Assembly (NCBI RefSeq): GCF_003955755.1
Contig: NZ_CP034465.1
Coordinates: forward strand, 248,001 to 312,000
DNA from: Jeotgalibaca ciconiae
GTDB lineage: Bacteria > Bacillota > Bacilli > Lactobacillales > Aerococcaceae
Length of the DNA stretch: 64,000 bases
Reading direction: 5' to 3'
This document shows positions 61,348 through 64,000 of this stretch, one piece after another. Position 1 is the first letter of the stretch. The number at the start of each line of letters is the position of its first letter. Below the pieces are notes generated by a model. The model was not told where the DNA came from. It saw only the letters and a list, made by a program, of their open reading frames with translations, and did not search any database. A program made the translations under genes and the position numbers.

Positions 61348-62739
61348 TTACAATACTTTATGTGGATTTAATAGATTATTGGGATCAAAAGCAGCTTTAA
61401 TATTTCTCATTAATTCCAAGTTTATGTCCGCGGTCATTTTATTGAAGTATGGCTTTTTGATGATTCCAATACCATGTTCTGCAGACGGTAATCCTCCTAG
61501 TTCATGGATTTTATCATAGAGTTTGGCAAGGACATGATCGCGTTTTTCTTCCCAAAGTTTTTGGTCTGCTATATCTCCTCGAGTAATACAAGTGTGCAAG
61601 TTCCCGTCTCCTGCATGACCAAAACTAATTAATTTTAATCCACTTTCTTTTTCCAATACTTTTGTGTATTTATAAAGTGTGGATATATGATTAATAGGAA
61701 CTACTTCATCCATGGTTACTTGTTCCGAATAACTTACCACCGATGTCAGCAACTGATCTCGTAAGAACCATGATGTATATTCTTGGCTTGGATTAATAAG
61801 TGGTAGAAGCTCTATACTATTATGTTCTAAAATACTTTTCTCCAATAACTTCATCCGCTGTTCGATAGATTCATTACTGTCCCCATCTAGGGTTATTAAT
61901 AAATAAGCAGTTCCAGCTTGGCTTGGAAATAGTAGTTTATTTTCCTTTTCACTTAAGGCAATTGCTTCTCGTTCAAAAAACTCCATTGCGGTTGGATCCA
62001 CACCATTACGTAAAATAGTCAAAACCGCTTCAGTTGCATCTTCTAATGTATCAAATGCTGCAATAGCCGATAGTTTTGCTTTTGGGAATGGAAGCAACCG
62101 CAATTTTATTTGTGTAACAATTCCAAGGGTCCCTTCTGAACCAATAAACAAATCCTTCAAGTCATATCCTGAACTACTTTTTATATTTAAAGAACCAACT
62201 GTTACTTCCCTGCCATCAGCCAAAATGATTTCTAATTCTCGTACATAATCACGCGTTACTCCATACTTTACAGCACGCATTCCTCCAGCATTCGTAGCTA
62301 CATTCCCTCCGATAGACGAATTTTTCGAGCCGGGATCTGGTGGATAAAAGTATCCTCTTTTCTCAACAAAATCATGTACCTCTCCAAGTAATGCACCTGG
62401 TTGAACAGTTAATGTCATTGTTTCTTCATCTAATTCTGTAATCTTATTCATTAAATGAACATCAATAATCAATTCGCCTCCAAGAGGAGCAGTTGCTCCT
62501 GACAAACCTGTCCCAGCTCCTCTCGTTATAATCGGGATGTTTTTTTTATTAGCAAATTTCACTAATTGAACAATTTCTTTTTTCGTTATGGGTAAGGCAA
62601 CAGCCACAACATTTCCCGTGTTGTATACATATTCATCATATTTATATTCTTCTGGAACTGCATCTCCGATAAACAAGCGTTCTTCCTGATTAATAATCGC
62701 TGTTAATTCATCTTCAATAGTTCTGTCAAAGTCATTCAT
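61348..62739 (-). CDS. FAD-linked 2-hydroxyacid dehydrogenase, GlcD/LldD-type
   Basis: The 463-residue FAD_binding_4 flavoprotein oxidises D-lactate, glycolate or a related 2-hydroxyacid. The FAD site shows ITRGAGTGLSGATAP, PPDPGSKNSSIGGNVATNAGG and GSEGTLGIVT. The C-terminal FAD-oxidase domain has FGHAGDGNLHT (metal/substrate His) and SAEHGIGIIKKPYF. No glcE/F or ETF genes are adjacent. GAAGGAGATGG precedes the ATG, 17 bases after the HAD gene. D-lactate is the likely substrate in a lactic acid bacterium, an inference. Confidence 0.92.
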   Translation of the reverse strand: MNDFDRTIEDELTAIINQEERLFIGDAVPEEYKYDEYVYNTGNVVAVALPITKKEIVQLVKFANKKNIPIITRGAGTGLSGATAPLGGELIIDVHLMNKITELDEETMTLTVQPGALLGEVHDFVEKRGYFYPPDPGSKNSSIGGNVATNAGGMRAVKYGVTRDYVRELEIILADGREVTVGSLNIKSSSGYDLKDLFIGSEGTLGIVTQIKLRLLPFPKAKLSAIAAFDTLEDATEAVLTILRNGVDPTAMEFFEREAIALSEKENKLLFPSQAGTAYLLITLDGDSNESIEQRMKLLEKSILEHNSIELLPLINPSQEYTSWFLRDQLLTSVVSYSEQVTMDEVVPINHISTLYKYTKVLEKESGLKLISFGHAGDGNLHTCITRGDIADQKLWEEKRDHVLAKLYDKIHELGGLPSAEHGIGIIKKPYFNKMTADINLELMRNIKAAFDPNNLLNPHKVL

Positions 62740-62756
62740 TTTTCCATCTCCTTCTG

Positions 62757-63557
62757 CTACTTTCGTTCAAGTAATTCTTCAAGAGTGTCCAATAAACTTT
62801 CCGTATTATGATCGCCAATCTCATATCGTGCAATTTTTTTCACTTCAGGATTCCCATTACTCATTACGTAACTGTACTTTACCTCTTGTAACATCTCAAT
62901 ATCGTTCGGACTATCGCCAAAAGCTGCTGATTCTTCTTTGCTAATTCCCCATTTATTTTGAAGAATGTTAATTCCTCTTCCTTTATGAATACCTGGTTGA
63001 ATTAAATCTACGAATCCATATCCACTTGCTACTGGAATTAATGACCCACCCAATTCACCATGAAGATATTCCAAAACTTTTGGAACTTCGTCTTCTTGGA
63101 AAGCAGTGGCAAATTTAAACATCTCATCGTCAATCGAATCAAAATCGGTAACTTGTTCTAAGCTATGATAATACTTACTAAATAATTGATAGTATTCTTC
63201 TGGAATACCAGTATGAACGTACCCCGCTTTCTTTCCACAAAGAATAAAAGGTACATCTCCATACCCTTCTAGAGTGTGTATGGCTTTATTAACAACTTCG
63301 AAATCCATTAAAGCACTATCGACTTCCATTCCTTCTTCAAGAATATAGGCACCATTCTCAGCGATAAAAGTCATTTCATTTTCATACTCTCCAAGATATT
63401 GTTGGAGTTGCGGAAACTGATTTCCGCTTGCACATACAAAACGAATCCCCTGTTCTTTCATTCTCTTAAAAATCTTTGAAAAACGCTCTTTATTATACCC
63501 TTTTTCTGAATTTAAAAACGTTCCATCCATATCTACTGCAATCAACTTCACTGCCAT
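62757..63557 (-). CDS. Cof-type HAD family phosphatase
   Basis: The 266-residue HAD IIB hydrolase has motif I VDMDGTFLNSEKGYN, motif II CASGNQF, Lys in IHKGRGINIL and motif IV FGDSPNDIEML. It resembles the SupH/YbiV sugar phosphatase group. GAGGAG precedes the ATG. It is cotranscribed with the GlcD-type gene, hinting at a role against phosphorylated by-products, although this is only positional. Confidence 0.93.
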   Translation of the reverse strand: MAVKLIAVDMDGTFLNSEKGYNKERFSKIFKRMKEQGIRFVCASGNQFPQLQQYLGEYENEMTFIAENGAYILEEGMEVDSALMDFEVVNKAIHTLEGYGDVPFILCGKKAGYVHTGIPEEYYQLFSKYYHSLEQVTDFDSIDDEMFKFATAFQEDEVPKVLEYLHGELGGSLIPVASGYGFVDLIQPGIHKGRGINILQNKWGISKEESAAFGDSPNDIEMLQEVKYSYVMSNGNPEVKKIARYEIGDHNTESLLDTLEELLERK

Positions 63558-63644
63558 TCAATTATCTCCTCAGTTCATCTATTTTCCTATACCCTTATTC
63601 TACCAAAAGAAGATAATATTTCCTCTTTCTGATACCAAGAAAAA

Positions 63645-63678
63645 GCTTATATTAAGAAAATTCTTAATATAAGCTTCT
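63645..63678 (-). terminator. intrinsic terminator, perfect palindrome
   Basis: AAGCTTATATTAAGAA and TTCTTAATATAAGCTT pair over two bases. On the minus strand a TTTTTC run follows, closing the gene at 63719. Confidence 0.75.
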
Positions 63679-63718
63679 AAACAGACTATTTACCTTTTTT
63701 GATGAGAAGAACGAATCA

Positions 63719-64000
63719 TCAATCAGTTAATTTTTCCAAGGATTCTTTTATGGAAGCATTCCCTGAAATTAGATCAAACGCTTTTTTATGTGTATTCTCT
63801 TCTTTTAAAGCAGCTAGAATAGTACTTGCTACATCTTCTCTTGGAATAGAACCAGATTCAAGATTTTTAGCGGTTTGAATTTTTCCGGTCCCAACTTCAT
63901 TTAATAGATTACCGGGACGTATAATTGTATAGATGAGATTGCTTTGTTCCAACATTCTGTCTGCGTAATGTTTCGCAACATAATAAGGCTTGATTGCTTC
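63719..64000 (-). CDS. NAD(P)-binding protein of the atypical SDR family (N-terminus outside window)
   Basis: The frame is open through the window edge. The visible 93 codons read YYVAKHYADRMLEQ, then YTIIRPGNLLNE and SGSIPREDVASTILAAL, the C-terminal half of YhfK/NmrA-like sugar-epimerase-fold proteins. The Tyr and Lys of the YxxxK pair are in YYVAK. The function is not determined; related proteins bind NADP and may be regulators or oxidoreductases. Confidence 0.88.
   Translation of the reverse strand, partial: EAIKPYYVAKHYADRMLEQSNLIYTIIRPGNLLNEVGTGKIQTAKNLESGSIPREDVASTILAALKEENTHKKAFDLISGNASIKESLEKLTD

Overview
The window looks like chromosomal DNA of a low-GC Firmicute of the Lactobacillales, most likely Carnobacteriaceae. 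Support comes from the AT-rich, strongly polar gene layout, the frequent TTG/GTG starts with AGGAGG-type ribosome binding sites, and a gene set (pta-tsaE-GNAT, ppx-ppk, sbcDC, copYAZ, birA-bioY, class C sortases, YvrJ and DUF1129 proteins) typical of that group. The genus cannot be named from sequence alone. I saw no rRNA, tRNA, prophage, insertion sequence or CRISPR array.

Layout. 1-5500: a cut-off YkoD-type double-ATPase gene whose first ATPase domain has lost its ABC signature, murB, a small membrane protein, a GNAT acetyltransferase, tsaE and pta. 5500-7100: a lone GH43 glycosidase with a distinct base composition. 7300-13500: a MATE exporter, a luciferase-like oxidoreductase, tyrA-pheA, an alpha/beta hydrolase and ung. 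13600-25950 (mostly + strand): a HAD phosphatase, a YvrJ protein, a GlnQ-type ATPase, a CwlO-like 3D-domain protein, a deoxyribosyltransferase, ppx-ppk, brnQ and an ABC-F ATPase. 25990-35100: a cation/proton antiporter under a fluoride riboswitch, a short-chain dehydrogenase, sbcD-sbcC, a universal stress protein, a PfkB-like regulator and a TPR protein. 35190-42420: a sortase-assembled pilus island. 43100-53400: CapA lipoprotein, DUF1129 protein, an aromatic-amino-acid-type solute-binding lipoprotein, SRAP, bioY-birA, a LysM-3D protein and the copYAZ copper operon. 53500-64000: a CYP152-type P450, a seven-gene transporter/phosphodiesterase operon, a GlcD-type dehydrogenase with a HAD phosphatase, and a cut-off NAD(P)-binding protein.

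The most striking signal is a pair of related leader-peptide attenuators 35 kb apart. One precedes pheA-tyrA (11725-12034), the other an orphan solute-binding lipoprotein gene (46447-46768). Each has a good sigma-A promoter, a ribosome binding site, a 17- or 20-codon reading frame ending in YFS(Y/F)FR-stop, the same order of alternative stems, and an intrinsic terminator just before the structural gene. The stems are kept while their sequences have diverged, which is covariation. The arm that can open the terminator is identifiable in both. Firmicutes usually control such genes by T-boxes, and no T-box sequence is present here. The codons read are Phe and Tyr, never Trp, which also suggests the substrate of the binding protein.

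Other points of interest are an in-frame fusion of the pilus tip and shaft genes across an A7-C-A7 tract, several proteins with altered catalytic motifs (the YkoD-type ATPase, the ABC-F protein, the PfkB-like regulator, the dehydrogenase), a membrane tail on polyphosphate kinase, and recognisable control sites (cop boxes, a BirA operator, a WalR box, a 15-base palindromic element shared by pta and the PfkB-like regulator).
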